Of a stretch of DNA of 60,000 bases, positions 1 to 10,531 are shown piece by piece. The DNA lies in assembly GCA_030704615.1 (NCBI GenBank), contig CM060732.1, positions 9,488,001 through 9,548,000 on the forward strand, given 5' to 3'. The notes below the pieces were generated by a model. The model ran no database searches and was not told the DNA's origin. It was given only the letters and a program-made list of their open reading frames with translations. The stretch is from Takakia lepidozioides (taxonomy: Eukaryota > Streptophyta > Takakiopsida > Takakiales > Takakiaceae). Position numbers and translations under genes: made by a program. Position 1 is the first letter of the stretch. Each line of letters opens with the position of its first letter.

Positions 1-439
1 ATCACAATTACAACACAATGCACATAGTTCATACACATTGCACATTGCTAAAATATACCATACCATACATGTATTTTTACACATTGCATATAAAGTAGAT
101 GTCATAAATGCCAACATGCCCTTGAATTCCCTTGCCCTAACTCCACACATACACCTAATGTGCCTTTGGAGGCTCACATAGCAGCAATACTGGTATCAAT
201 ACCAATCTTGTCCATTGCTATACCAGACGTGTATGGTATATACCATAGTATAGAGCAAGGTATATATTGCCTCTAGTATGGTATTGCCCGGGTATTGGCC
301 ACCCTACCTACCACCCGGGTATGGTATTACCTACCCAGGTTGATATCAGTATTGATACCCGGGTTGGACCTATATACCGGTCCAACACTGGTTCACACAT
401 GGTCGCTGGAAATTTGTGGAAAATAGCAAAGTGGGCCTT
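1..439. other. Non-coding AT-rich DNA with short degenerate repeats
   Basis: No convincing coding frame is seen. Between about 210 and 380 the motif GGTATTG/CCCGGGTAT recurs in both orientations, giving several weak overlapping inverted repeats. I assign no function. Confidence 0.5.
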
Positions 440-1080
440 CTTGGAACAATGAATGGATATATTACTAAATAAATTCATGAAAAAAATCAATTGAATTTTT
501 CAATAGTTTATTTCTTTGTTTTCAAGTGTTTTTTTCAACTCTTTACACATGAAGTTGGCTTTCCGAGGACAATGATTGGATATCTGTATTAGTAGGGGTG
601 CACCGGCTTCTTCTCATGATTTTTGGACCTGCGGGGTGGGAGATATGGAATTTCAAGTACTTTTGGTCCCTGCAAATTCCAAGAAAATAGCTTTCATGGA
701 ACAATGAATGGATATATTACTAAATAAATTCATGGAAAAAAAAAAAATGGTGTTTCCAATATATGAAGCAAGTAGTTTATTCGTTTGTTTTCAAGTGTTT
801 TTTTCAACTCTTCACACAAGTGGATTTTCCTCGGACAATGTTTGGATACCTAAATAGCTTTCGTAGAACAATGAATGGATATATTACTAAATAAATTCAT
901 GGAAAAAATTAAACTGGTTTTTCTAATATATGAAGCAAGTAGTTTATTTGTTTGTTTTCAAGTGTTTTTTCCAACTCTTCACACAAGAAGTGGATTTTCC
1001 TCGGACAATGATTGTATATCTAAAAGCTTTCGTAGAACACTGAATGGATATATTACTAAATAAATTCATGGAAAAAAAAA
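440..1080. repeat. Tandem repeat, about 170-bp unit, four copies
   Basis: The phrase GAACAATGAATGGATATATT, followed by an A-rich run and TTCAAGTGTTTTTT, recurs at about 446, 699, 867 and 1037. The last two intervals are 168 and 170 bp. The first is about 250 bp because roughly 80 bp of unrelated sequence (about 590-680) interrupts unit 1. The array abuts a DRM methyltransferase fragment on the minus strand and may lie in one of its former introns, which is inference. Confidence 0.8.
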
Positions 1081-1094
1081 ACATTTTTTCAATA

Positions 1095-1482
1095 TATGAA
1101 TCAACTAATTTGTGGAGGGCTATCTCTAGTACCCCCCAATGCCCGAAAATAGAGATAGCACCTTCATGCCATCTGGGTAGAGTTGTCGTAGCACTGAGAA
1201 GTGAAATGCAACTGTGTACACAGATAAGCTTTGAACGATGGCTGCCCACATCGAAGGCAGGAAGCGCTTCAAATCATCCACCAACAGCACGTGACGTCCG
1301 ACGTGATGCACATTTGGATGGGACCACTCTTCAACCTCCATTGGAGGCTCCATAGAGCCCAATTGGAGAAAGTAATCAGCAACTGGTAGTGTGCGGAGGC
1401 AAGGCTTGGTCGATATATGTGGATGGGACCAGCCGTCAACCTCCATTGGAGGCTCCACAGAGACTAACTTGTTCATCTGCAT
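1095..1482 (-). pseudogene. DRM-type (domains rearranged) DNA methyltransferase fragment
   Basis: DRM enzymes perform de novo cytosine methylation in plant nuclei. Their catalytic motifs are permuted so that motifs IX and X precede motif I. Here the minus strand reads TVAFHFSVLRQLYPDG (motif X region) directly followed by KVLSLFSGIGG (motif I) and, after a one-base frame change near 1137, EIALHKL. That order and wording are what DRM proteins show at this junction. Upstream codons (1310-1482) contain two copies of a PPMEV-x-WSHP block about 105 bp apart, which I do not recognise. Only about 130 codons are present; the catalytic PC motif and the N-terminal UBA domains are absent, so this is a remnant. 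The call rests on this short stretch alone. Confidence 0.6.
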
Positions 1483-2452
1483 AGGGGTCTTTGGATGTGA
1501 TGTTGCTTTCTGTGGGCGCTTCTATCATCTAAATGCTTGGCCAGAAAGCTGACTCCAGCGTCTGAACGAACAGCACTAGCAGAGCGCATTAATCAAGGTG
1601 TAGACACATTGTGCTGCCCGTTGCATACATGCAAGAAATGTGGAAATGCAGAGAACAAATAAATTGAGAATATGTAGCTTCTTCTTCTTCATCATTCTTC
1701 CTTAGCATTGGTTGAGGAGTTAAGCTAGAAACTGTTTTGATGGTATAGCTTCTCGACTGGTGCACTTTCGCTTAGTTTCTTCAAGAGTGCTCACTTTTGG
1801 GATTTCCATAATTGGAGGTCTTGTAGAGGTTGGAGGTCTTCCAATGTTGGAGGTATTTTGTAGAGGTTGTGATGGACGTTGCCCGTCTGGTAGGGATGTG
1901 ATCTCTGAAGTTGCAATCTATTTTAGGGCAGTCTCCAAAGCGCGAGCATCTAGATAACAACGGCAATCGGGCCGAGTATACTTTAACTGATGGAATCCGT
2001 TTGAACAGTGATAAAATGATTGGGGGTTCTAATGCAAGCATTGAAAACTCGTCACCGCTCACAATGCTTCACCTTCTGCATCTTCACTGCCCGGACATTG
2101 CCCTATAAATTGTCGGTGTTCTTCTGGCTACAAATGACGCTCATCAAATCATCAAATCATCAAATTGTTTCTGGAGGAACAATCAATACAACTAGCTTTG
2201 GCATGAAACCCAATACGTGTATGATGAAACGATTAACAAGCAATCCATCAACTCCACGAGTATACCACGATTTAATTTCTACCTTGAGTTCTTTGTACAC
2301 AGATCCATGGTTCTTTACAAACACAATGGCATCAAATAGTTGTTGGTGTGTCGGACTGCACCCAACTTTCAATCTCACATTGGTTAGCATCCACTCAATG
2401 TTTGGAGACAAAGTTGTCCAAGAACTCATTGTCCATCGTGAGAAAAAAGAAT
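1483..2452. other. No recognisable gene
   Basis: Mixed sequence without family motifs. A 104-codon open frame exists on the minus strand at 2160-2474, with ordinary amino-acid composition but no domain I recognise. TTGGAGGTCTT-type repeats occur around 1815-1865. Confidence 0.4.
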
Positions 2453-3210
2453 CGGCCGTCAATTGTGCGGTCACTTCATTTTCTTTTTATAATTTTTTTT
2501 TAAATTTTGTTTTTCAAAAAAACCTAATCGCCACGCGTCCCGTATTCTCACATAGCAGGAGTTTTTGAAATATTTATCTTATTTTTATTTTCCTTCCATT
2601 TTTGAAAGGAGCGTCGTCCAAACGATGGGCGCGCTACGCTCAGGCTATTTTCTCAGCATTGCATGAGTTTTTTAAATTAAGAGAGAGAAGACTCCGGCCG
2701 TAGCCGGCATACTAAGAGCCACTTCGCCTTGCGGCTCTTGCCCCTTTTCAGGGGTGGGCCCTGTTTTTTAAATTAAAAAAAGAAGTGGCCGTCAATGGTG
2801 CGGTCACTTTATTTTCTTTTTATAAAAAAGATTTTATTTTTTATTTTTTTCAAAAAAAAAATCGACCTCTGACCTGGACACACACGTCTGTATTCTCACA
2901 TTGCAGTAGTTTTTGAAATATTTATCTTATTTTCATTTTATTTTCATTTTTGAAAAGAGCGTCCAACCGATGGACACGCTACGCTCAGGCTATTTTCTCA
3001 CCATTGCATGAGTTTTTTAAATTAAAAAAGAAGCGGCCATCAATTGTGCGGTCACTTTCTTTTCTTTTTATAAGAAAGAAAATGTTTTTTCTAATTTTAT
3101 TTTAAAAAAATCGACCTCTGACCAAGACGCGCGCGTCCTGTATTCTCACATTGCAAGAGCTTTTGAAATTAAAAAAAGAAATGACCGTCAAGGATGGTGT
3201 TTTTCTGTGA
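2453..3210. repeat. Tandem subterminal-type repeats, about 250-bp unit
   Basis: A unit starting at GCGGTCACTTTATTTTC and continuing through TATTCTCACAT and TTTTTGAAATATTTATCTTA occurs at about 2455, 2785 and 3033, with a partial copy near 3180. The first interval is longer because an 82-bp element is inserted in unit 1. The same core appears as its reverse complement at 8386 and 9046, so copies in opposite orientation enclose the CACTA coding remnant at 4813-6221. That layout resembles the repetitive subterminal regions of CACTA elements, but I could not identify the exact termini. Confidence 0.7.
2681..2762 (+). mobile_element. 82-bp hairpin-rich SINE-like insertion with 14-bp target duplication
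   Basis: Comparison with the neighbouring 250-bp repeat units shows that this segment is an insertion. It is flanked by identical copies of GTTTTTTAAATTAA at 2667-2680 and 2763-2776. The insert can fold into three consecutive hairpins: CCGGC-loop-GCCGG, AAGAGCC-loop-GGCTCTT and CCCC-loop-GGGG. A related copy lies at 7454-7532. A target duplication of this length points to target-primed insertion by a LINE-type enzyme. I see no tRNA-like A or B box, so it may be a minimal SINE or a 5'-truncated LINE tail. Confidence 0.65.
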
Positions 3211-4800
3211 TAGTTCTGTGCGCTACATGCCCTTGTGAACTGTATAAACCGCACGCTTTGCTTATCACTAATCCCTCCCACTTACTCCTAACCATACTGA
3301 TGTTTACACTACAAACCTCACTAATCTACGGCCAACTCACTAATCAGGCTGCCGGTAGGGCTGCTAATTCGCAATTAGCAGAATAATTATCTGGACAGCT
3401 TAGCGAAAAACGTACTAAATAAAAGATTACAAAATAATAATAGGCAATAACTAATTGAATGAACTATCAAATACGTTCACAAGTTGTCATCTTGGAGACG
3501 TCTTTTATTATTTTCCCTGCAATATTTATTGTCCTCCTTTACCCGAACTCTAATCGCCTCCAATTGCTTTAGACAAGACTCGGCGAGGCATCGTAGTCGT
3601 TGCACTCTTGTGCAGCTTCCAAACTCACTAGTTCAATTTCAGTCTAATTATATGTTATGATGTAGATATGTTTTGAATCGGCCTATCTGATTCTAACAAG
3701 GAGCCATCCAATCTTCGCCTTACTGTTTGTCTAGGAGCTTCTCGCAGAGTTCGTGCAACAACATGTCAATAAGTTCAAAGAAAGAGTCACCCTTCAAGAC
3801 CCCTGTGGCCGACTATGGCTGGTCTGTGCGCTCATTCATTTTGCGTATCGTCCACCCAGCCTGGTTGTAGGTGAAATGCATTGCGTGTCTCATAAATTGC
3901 AACTGTCGTCTTGGTTGCATTAGCCCCAGCATTCATAATGCCCATACATAGAAGCTCATTTGCATGTACAAGAAGACTAAGTAGAGAATATCAAATATTT
4001 CGTAACTTTCCGGCCTTTGGAACCCACCTCCACCTTAAGCAAGCCGGCCTCATGCTTGAAGTGGTAGGGCGCCCGGAAGCAGAAAAGTGAGAGATCCGTA
4101 AACTCTAGCAGTTCATCCATTTTCCTGGAACCAAACCAAATGTCGGACGTCAAACATCACGTCCAAACGTGAATTGAAAGCCTTGGCTCTTTGGTGCAAG
4201 ATTTGGCTTCACATTAAAATGTTGGACTGAGCAAGTGGAAGCTGGCAGCCTAGCTTCTTGTGGCAGGCCCCTAGCCAGCTTTCTTTCGTAATCCTTTCGG
4301 CACCAAATATATAGGGGTGGAGGGATGGTGTTCTTATGTTATAGTTCCTCATTGGTTGTTTCGTCCACCCAACAATATTCAACACAACAAACAATCAACA
4401 CAACCAGCTTTGGTCGTGAAACCAACCGATGCGCACATGCTCAGGTAGGATGGAAGAGCTTTGTAGGGGCTGAAACAAGCACATAACAAATTTATGTTGG
4501 TGCGCGGGGTTCCTGAAATGTGTCATTGGGATGCAGCTCGACAGCTACAAGGTGGAAGCCCAGGTGGTGGGGTTATCTAGATTACCCTTACTTCGAACCC
4601 AGTGGACATGGGATCTTCATGCAAACCAAGAGGCGATGATCACTGGAGCCATGGTGCTGTTGGAGATGATGACGGCCGACACGATGAGCTGTATTATGTG
4701 AATTACGAGTATGTGGAAGTGGATGTGGACGCTACAAACGGACATTGCGTTTTGTAATGAGTGTGACTCCCAACGAATTATGTTATATTTATGAGGAGAT
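3211..4800. other. No recognisable gene; one perfect small hairpin
   Basis: No coding frame with family resemblance is visible. A perfect 9-bp inverted repeat with a 3-nt loop (CTGCTAATT, CGC, AATTAGCAG) lies at 3361-3381. A TATA-like CTATATATTT is present on the minus strand near 4310. The right end probably belongs to the CACTA remnant that follows. Confidence 0.4.
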
Positions 4801-4812
4801 TCTTGTCTTGCC

Positions 4813-6221
4813 GTGTTTGAAGATACAAGGAAAGCCTTCCGCATACTGTCGATGACATCTTTGACATTATGGAGTTCAATGGGTACAGCAAACCCACTTT
4901 CAATTTGGAGCCTATTTCCAACTCTGTGGAAGGAAGAGGGGGATGTAACAAGCAAAGAGCAAGTTTTGCCAAATAAGTCCAAGAGGCTGAAGCTTTCCGC
5001 CACATTGGTAGAGCAAGCACATGCCTTTGTATAGAAGAACACCCCGTGTATAGTGGAGTGGGAGGCAAGACATGCGAATGAGAATGCACGGCGGTTGGAG
5101 GCGAATCACACTTGGAGACGCACACATGGACGGGATCAGGCGCGTGCATCACGAGGGCAAGGCCCCGGGCGAGGGCCGGTTTCCGCTTTGCCTTCTGATT
5201 TGTAGCAATTGAGACCCTTCCGTCATTGGCTTTGGAGTGCAGTTGAGCATGCAATGAACAACGATGAGGTGGTGTCACCCTTGGTGCGCGAGCTAGCGAG
5301 GGGGCCATCCCAATATGCTCTTTTGTTCATGACCTCAATGTGGGTTCATGGTCGCCATTTCCGCATCCGCTCTCTTGACATGCGCCGGAAGACCACTTTT
5401 GACTCCGGTTTGTGTGCAACATATGGCAAGATTCCGTGTCAAGCAAAAGGGACACTCGACCCGAAAGAAGCAAGCTTGAATATATTGGGGAGCTTGATGC
5501 CATTTTGCAACTTCAGTATGATGAGTATCGACCTATTATTTTCAAGGGGAGGTGGTTCCGATCCAACACTGTAGGGGCAAATGCAACACTACGACAAGAT
5601 GAATGTGGCTTCATGCGAGTCAATGCGGATAGGATCCTTCCCTGTAGTCGCATCACTGATGAGCCGTTTGTATGGCCTTCCGATATGGAGCAAGTCTTCT
5701 TTTCTGCGGATAATACTAGATCGGGCAATTGGAAGGTGGTTGTGCATGCTCGGCCAAGAGAAAGGCGCATTTATCATGGCGAGGGTTCTAAGTGGGGTAC
5801 GGAAGATGGAGACCCACGAGATCACGAAGAGGAGAGGGAAGAGGCCGTGCAAGAGGAAGAGGAGGCCAAGGATGAGGGTGGAGATGATGATGCATGGGTG
5901 GAGGCAATTGAGGAACAACTGGCCTCCAACACTAACGTTGGAGATCGTAAAGTAAACATTGAGGTGGGCATTGAAGAGGAGGATGACGAGGAGGCGTCTG
6001 AAGATGAGGAAGAGGACGATAATGAAGAACATGAAGAACATGATCCTCATCCTATGGTTCAGCCGGTGCATGAGCCATATCATGGGTATACGGATAATGA
6101 TTCACCGTGTGATGAGGCTTCAGATAGGGAGGACATTAATGTTGATGATGATCATGAGTACGCTAGAGAAGATTTGGAGCTTGACAATGAAGATGACCCT
6201 CCCGATGATATTCCGGAGTAG
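4813..6221 (+). pseudogene. CACTA (TNP2-type) transposase, C-terminal half with DUF4216
   Basis: TNP2 proteins carry the transposase domain N-terminally, then DUF4218 and DUF4216. Here the segment from 5209 reads LARGPSQYALLF, then MWVHGRHFRIRSLDMRRKT and DSGLCATYG, and from 5425 in another frame YIGELDAILQLQYDEYRPI, GRWFRSNTVG and EPFVWPSDMEQVFF. That order is characteristic of the stretch running into DUF4216. A single missing base near 5425 joins the two frames, and in-frame stops occur near 5033 and 5203. The last 130 codons are very acidic (Glu/Asp rich). The N-terminal transposase domain is missing on this strand. The 3' flank has an AATAAAACAAAG signal near 6462. It is a dead remnant, possibly the C-terminal part of the gene whose N-terminal part lies inverted at 9230-10437 and 31593-31765. 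Confidence 0.85.
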
Positions 6222-6474
6222 TAGTATCCGTGTGTGCTAGTAGGACTAGTATTAGCACTGAGTTAATTGCATCCTACAAGTTCTCGCTGGATGCTTGGGA
6301 CCTTAGGATACAACATAAGTGGGATGTATATGACAGACGTAAGGTTGTTTTGAGACCGGGATCGCGTAGAGGGGCATAGTAGATATTCTCTTGATGTAGT
6401 TTGTATACATTAACCGATTAACTGATTGATGGATATCTTTCTTCTTGTTGCTCATCTTTAATAAAACAAAGTTT

Positions 6475-6840
6475 CAAAGTTTCAAAGCAAACAAAAATCA
6501 TTTGGATGGGCAACCATCCGTTGGCCCATTGAATGAATTTTGATTGATCTCATTTTTGTCCGGGACATGTCGGATGGTATGCAGAACATACCTACAAAGT
6601 TTCAAAGCAAAAAAAAAATCATTTGGATGGGCGACGATTTGATCGTCTTTTGAATAAATTTTGATTGATGTCATATTTGTCTGGGACCTATCAAATAGTA
6701 TTCTGAACATACTGACAAAGTTTAAAAGTAAACAAAAATCATTTGGATGGTCAACTGTTCGTTCGCCCTTTGAATGGACATATACATGTTGTGGAGACGG
6801 AAAGCTGCTCACCTGCACATGATTTTTTTTTAACTCCATT
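6475..6840. repeat. Tandem repeat, 120-bp unit, three copies
   Basis: The phrase TTTCAAAGCAAACAAAAATC followed by ATTTGGATGG starts near 6480, 6600 and 6720, a period of exactly 120 bp. Units diverge by about 15-25 percent. The array directly follows the CACTA remnant. Confidence 0.8.
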
Positions 6841-7453
6841 TTTCAACCATATACTTAATGACAACATATGCAATGTGCGTGCAAAATTTGGGAGTGAACA
6901 AAAGTCATATGCACCCAAAACCATAATTTCTACCCTTATTTGCACTCCAAAGTTGATTTGAATTCAACTTCATGCACTCTTCATAGAGAGTTCTGCAATA
7001 ATGACCCAAGATTTTATTTATTATTTTTATTCATTTTTATTTATTATTTTGGTTTGGTCCGAATTTTTGCATGGATGTAGTAGTGTGGGGTTTGAATTTA
7101 CAAAACAAAATTGAGCAAAAATAAAAATCAGTGTGTAGCAAAAACCTGCAATCATAGTCATTCTAAATCCAATTTTTGTATTTAAAAGTCATTAAAATCC
7201 GATTTAATTCAAAATTGGTTGACGAGTGAGTGCGTTGTTGGGGAGACAATTTTTTTTTTTTTTTCTATTGAATCTTTGCACATGTGTTACACATATATTC
7301 AAGCATATGCGGGCAAAAGTTGAGCTTGAACCACATCCGTTCATGGGTGCAATAGCCGTTTACCCACGAGAGGATTTTTTCTTACAATGAACAAAATTGG
7401 ATGATAGGGTGAACTTGTCCTTGGGGGGCAAATGAATTTGTTTTGTTTTGAAA
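6841..7453. other. AT-rich DNA, no gene seen
   Basis: Low-complexity T- and A-rich sequence. A block around 7200-7240 (AAAATCCGATTTAATTCAAA followed by ATTGGTT) is repeated near 8753-8790, so it belongs to the same repeat-rich element. No coding frame is supported. Confidence 0.4.
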
Positions 7454-7532
7454 GAGAAGACTCCGGTCGAGGCCGGCATAACTAAGAGCCACTACGCCAT
7501 GCGGCTACTGCCCCTTTTTCAGGGGTGGCCCT
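7454..7532 (+). mobile_element. Second copy of the hairpin-rich SINE-like element
   Basis: About 85 percent identical to the insertion at 2681-2762 and in the same orientation, with the order GAAGACTCCGG, GCCGGCATA, AAGAGCCACTACGCC, then the CCCC-loop-GGGG hairpin. Here the 3' side continues into TTGTAATAAAGTAAAGTTTC, which resembles the end of a LINE or a transcript. I could not find a clear target duplication for this copy. Confidence 0.6.
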
Positions 7533-7654
7533 TGTAATAAAGTAAAGTTTCAAAGGTAGATTCGTTTTTATTATTTAGGCGCCTCACCTAGGTAATTTCC
7601 AAACATTAGGCAAGTATTACAGTTGACCCTGGATAATAACGAACAATTATTTTT

Positions 7655-7960
7655 TACCTCCCTCAAAAACTATTGTTGAGGTAATTTTCTTGTAAAGAAA
7701 CATAATGGTCTTGAAAATAGATATTACCTCAACAATTGTTTATGACCTCCCTAAAAACTATTGTTGAGGTAATTTTCTTGTAAAGAAACATAATGGTCTT
7801 GAAAATAGATATTATCTCAACAATTGTTTATGACCTCCCTAAAAACTATTGTTGAGGTATTTTTCTTGTAAAGAAACATAATGGTATTGAAAATTGATAT
7901 TATCTCAACATTATTTTTTACCTCTCTCAAAAACTATTGTTGAGGTAATTTTCTCTTTAA
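7655..7960. repeat. Tandem repeat, about 88-bp unit, each unit an inverted repeat
   Basis: Four units begin near 7655, 7742, 7832 and 7919. Each has ACTATTGTTGAGGTAA near its start and TTACCTCAACAATTG, or a one-base variant, near its end, so each can form a stem of about 12-14 bp around a 55-nt loop. Units 2 and 3 differ at only a few positions, which suggests recent amplification. Confidence 0.8.
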
Positions 7961-8172
7961 AAAAATATAATGCTTGATATGTGATTGAGAGCATGAGCCG
8001 ATGTCTTGCAAACATGCATATCGAGGATGATGATGTTCATGACCTTAACATTCTCTCAGATTCAGAAGATTCACATGAGATAGGTGATGAGAGTTATGAA
8101 GATGTAGTTGCATGAATGCAGGGCCCTTTCGAAGTTGTGTGGACATGAAATTATAAATTGCAGGCACATTTT

Positions 8173-9120
8173 CCATTTTTTGGACTTTAAATAATACAAT
8201 TTAGACATTTGTTTTTCACAATTTTCGAGCAATTAGGCACTTCTCACAAAAAAATTCCAAGTTTTAGGCACATTTTCCAAAATTTCTCCAAAATTTAATT
8301 AGGCACTTGATTTTGAATTAATTATTGCCTAATAAGCTAGGTCAGTACGGTAGCGGCCGCTTCATAGTTTTTTTTTAAAGAAAATAAAGTGACCGCACAA
8401 TTGACGGTCGTTTCTTTTTAAATTTAAAAAATATTAAGCGACCGCCACACTGGTGGTAGTTTGTATTTTTAATTTCATAAATATAAAGCCATACTGACAG
8501 TCGCTTGTATTATTAATCTCATAAATATAAAGCCATATTGGCGGTCGATTTTTTTCTCATTTTAAAAATTTGAAGCGACGGTCATATTGGTGGTCGTTTG
8601 ATTTATATTTAAAAACAATATGAAGTGAAGATTGGAGGGCTCATTGTCAAAATCAGATAGGGCGATTCAAAACATACCTACATCATAGCATATGATTAGC
8701 AAAAATGCACAATCATAGATCTAAATCCAATTATTTACTTGAAATTTATTTAAATTCGATTTAATTCAAAATTGGTTCAAGGGTGAGTGCGTCGTTGGGG
8801 AGGCAAATGTTTTTGGACTTTAAGCTTTCTTTGGACTTTATATAATACAATTTAGACATTGTTACATTTTGGTGTTTTTCACAATTTTTGAACAATTAGG
8901 CACTTCTCAGGAAAATTTTCCAAGTTTTAGGCACATTTTCCAAAAATATTCTAAATTTAATTAGGCACTTGATTTTGAATTAATTATTGCCTAATAAGCG
9001 AGGTTAGTACGGTAGCGGCCGCTTCATAGTTCTATAAAACGAAAATAAAGTGACCGCACAATTGATGGTCTTTTTTTTTAAAAACAATTAAGCAACCGCC
9101 ATACTGGAGGTCGCAAAGAT
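8173..9120. repeat. Duplicated block (two copies about 640 bp apart) with quasi-palindromic subrepeats
   Basis: The block running from GGACTTTA through ATAATACAATTTAGACATT, TAATTAGGCACTTGATTTTG and GTACGGTAGCGGCCGCTTCA to GTGACCGCACAATTGA occurs at about 8173-8440 and 8811-9085. Between them, 8430-8620 contains four spaced quasi-palindromes of the type GCGACCGCCA-n-TGGTGGTCG. The GTGACCGCACAATTGACGG core is the reverse complement of the core of the left array at 2453-3210. Just upstream, 7994-8116 is a 40-codon acidic open frame of unknown meaning. I read the block as the right subterminal region of a CACTA-type element. Confidence 0.65.
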
Positions 9121-9229
9121 ATAGGGGTCACGTTCACCAGGCCTACAGTTTGCATTGCCACACCAGCCTCATGGTGCCCACACCAAGATGATCACCTCTC
9201 AGCTTTTTTTTCCCCCCTGGTTAAGTTTG

Positions 9230-10437
9230 CCAGTACACGAAGAAGTGACGAGCACACATTCTTCTCAATATGCATGGGATCAAGGAGGTGCCGGATTTTC
9301 AGATCTTGCGCATCACGAAATTTCCATATAATTTGTCATAAACCCTAAACTCGATGCAATTTCATATGAGAAATTTGAGGACATTCAAGGGAATCATCTG
9401 TATGGAGGGATGCATTTTGGACTTGTACCTCCCAATAAGGTGGAGGTCTCCTCTCCACGGTTCCATCAAATAATTTCTTGCCTCTCGTTCTCCATGGATG
9501 GTCGAGAGGTAGAAATTTCCGGTAGTTGGGATAGATCATTTTCCCGACATTCTTCGAATGCTTTGCATCAAGGTTATCCAGCCCACAACATGAACATCCT
9601 ACATATCCCTTTGTGCTTAGTCCCAAACAAACTGAAAGCCCTACACAAAACCATGAATTTAGTTGGGATTTAACATTATGCGCCTCGTATTTCAATAAAC
9701 CTTGTAAACATGAATTGCTAAAGGAAAATCATGACGAGTACATACAAACACATGGTATACAGAAGAAATATTAATCATATAGATAATATCAAATTAAGTT
9801 GTACCTGGATAGTCATGCATTGTCCATAGCAAAAGCCCTCGCAAGAGAAAAGAACGTCGGCCAGTGGGTGCCGATGCATCATAGGCTGGAACTCCATTCC
9901 ATAAAAGCTTCAATTCGTCAACCAATGGACGCATATACACATCCATGTCCTTCACTTGTTTTTTCCATACAACACAAGTTATTTACAATACATATCAGAT
10001 TGTTTCAAATACAAACAAAACAAATCATCTTGGTTACATATATATTCGACATTGTACTACCACGTACATCGTAAAGCAACAAGAAAGAGTTGTGTTATTT
10101 CACCCGGCACAATGGCAGCCAACATAATATGACTCTTCTTGACAAGATAGGGAGGGATGTTGTAATTAACCAGTGTCAAAGGCAAAGTTGAATAGCTATT
10201 GGACTGGACTGAGAATGGATTGACACCATCCATAGACAAGCCGAGACGGACATGTCTAGGATCTTCCTTCAGAAAAGGCCGTTTCTCCTCGGTGTGTTTC
10301 CATGCTTGAGAATCATGGGGGCCACACACCTTTCCCGGGGGGCTTCGATGTGTCACATAACACTTCATGAGTTGTACGAAGGATGGACTTCAAAATTGTG
10401 CTTTCAAGCGTGGGATGATTGGAAAATAATGCATTTT
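9230..10437 (-). pseudogene. CACTA-2 TNP2 transposase, internal exons
   Basis: The minus strand encodes the Transposase_21 core in order: FPIIPRLKAQF, DSQAWKHTEE, DPRHVRLGLSMDGVNPFSVQ, YSTLPLTLVNYNIPPYLV, then MDVYMRPLVDELKLLW and LLLWTMHDYP. A GT-AG intron follows (9641-9804, 164 bp). It is in phase and continues as LSVCLGLSTKGYVGC, PNYRKFLPLDHPWR and KLFDGTVERRPP, and after frame breaks near 9340 as KIRHLLDPMHIEKNV. These are hallmark TNP2 segments. The exon start at 10437 follows an AG, and the matching upstream exon lies at 31593-31765 because Ty3-A sits in the intron. Several stops show that it is dead. The coding part ends near 9230, with the C-terminal domains not found on this strand. 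Confidence 0.88.
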
Positions 10438-10531
10438 CTAACCCCACCCATGAGCAATATGACAAAATCAACTTCATGTTTATATTTCCATATACTCTCA
10501 TATTACACATACATACATATGAATTGCACAA

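Noticed and set aside
2681-2762. Self-cleaving ribozyme (hammerhead, HDV-like or twister)
   Set aside because: The GCCGGCAT segment recalls HDV, but the conserved catalytic core and pairing order are not met; no CTGATGA-GAAA hammerhead core.
5589-6083. Hydrophobic 164-codon minus-strand frame with membrane-like segments
   Set aside because: It is the antisense of the Glu/Asp-rich DUF4216 tail, which yields Leu/Ile/Phe codons on the other strand.
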